Shown: one piece after another, positions 63,991 through 64,000 of the stretch | Position numbering within the stretch: position 1 is the stretch's first letter | Layout: each line of letters starts with the position of its first letter | Assembly (NCBI GenBank): GCA_029204225.1 | Contig: CM055101.1 | Location: 62,748,171-62,812,170 of the forward strand | Source of the DNA: Diphasiastrum complanatum | Taxonomy: Eukaryota > Streptophyta > Lycopodiopsida > Lycopodiales > Lycopodiaceae | Direction: 5' to 3' | Length of the DNA: 64,000 bases | Translations under genes and position numbers: made by a program | Notes under the pieces: model-generated | Seen by the model: the letters and a program-made list of their open reading frames with translations, nothing else | The model's database searches: none | Told to the model about the DNA's origin: nothing

Positions 63991-64000
63991 GGGGCCAGGG

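Overview
The window is land-plant nuclear DNA. It carries an intron-rich class I diterpene synthase of the kaurene-synthase type, many degraded Ty1/copia and Ty3 retrotransposons, hAT and plant-transposase remnants, and very long CT, CA and TA microsatellites. The species cannot be fixed from this sequence. The repeat load points to a large genome.

Layout. 1-3.9 kb: no supported gene, then a broken Ty3-type gag on the minus strand. 3.87-11.28 kb: a minus-strand copia element (A) whose right LTR is split by a second minus-strand copia element (B). Both insertions are proven by intact 5-bp target duplications. 11.33-11.48 kb: a fragment of the 3' end of the terpene synthase gene found further right. 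12-20 kb: mostly non-coding, with a hAT transposase relic carrying an acidic/AT-hook tail and a degenerate tandem repeat interrupted by copia coding sequence. 20.1-29.2 kb: a region marked by TGGCA/TGCCA palindromes that holds a plant-transposase-like gene and is split by a complete but broken plus-strand copia element (C, target duplication CCACG).

32.26-37.81 kb is the one host gene I can reconstruct nearly completely: a 15-exon kaurene-synthase-like gene. It has intact class I metal-binding motifs (DDFFD and NDIRSYKRE). A candidate exon at the class II position reads DVHD instead of DXDD, and the junction into that exon is out of frame.

39.5-46.05 kb is the most unusual segment. It lies between a copia 5' fragment and a copia 3' fragment. 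It contains a divergent histone H3 followed directly by a ULP1/SENP-type (C48) cysteine protease that has no ATG of its own, which suggests a histone-protease fusion now broken by stops and a one-base shift. A divergent unrecognised gene (X) shares a tandemly duplicated promoter region with it. A convergent unrecognised gene (Y) lies on the other side, with two E2F-type sites upstream. I know of no described family with this architecture.

46.5-60.6 kb: a minus-strand copia element (D) broken by a solo LTR in its RT region and by a 7.6-kb gag-only LTR element (E) in its integrase. Removing E restores the integrase reading frame. D is bracketed by a pair of direct repeats, with a further plus-strand copia integrase to the right. 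61.4-64 kb: a broken, unrecognised minus-strand gene encoding a proline/glutamine-rich coiled-coil protein. No tRNA, rRNA or CRISPR locus was seen.
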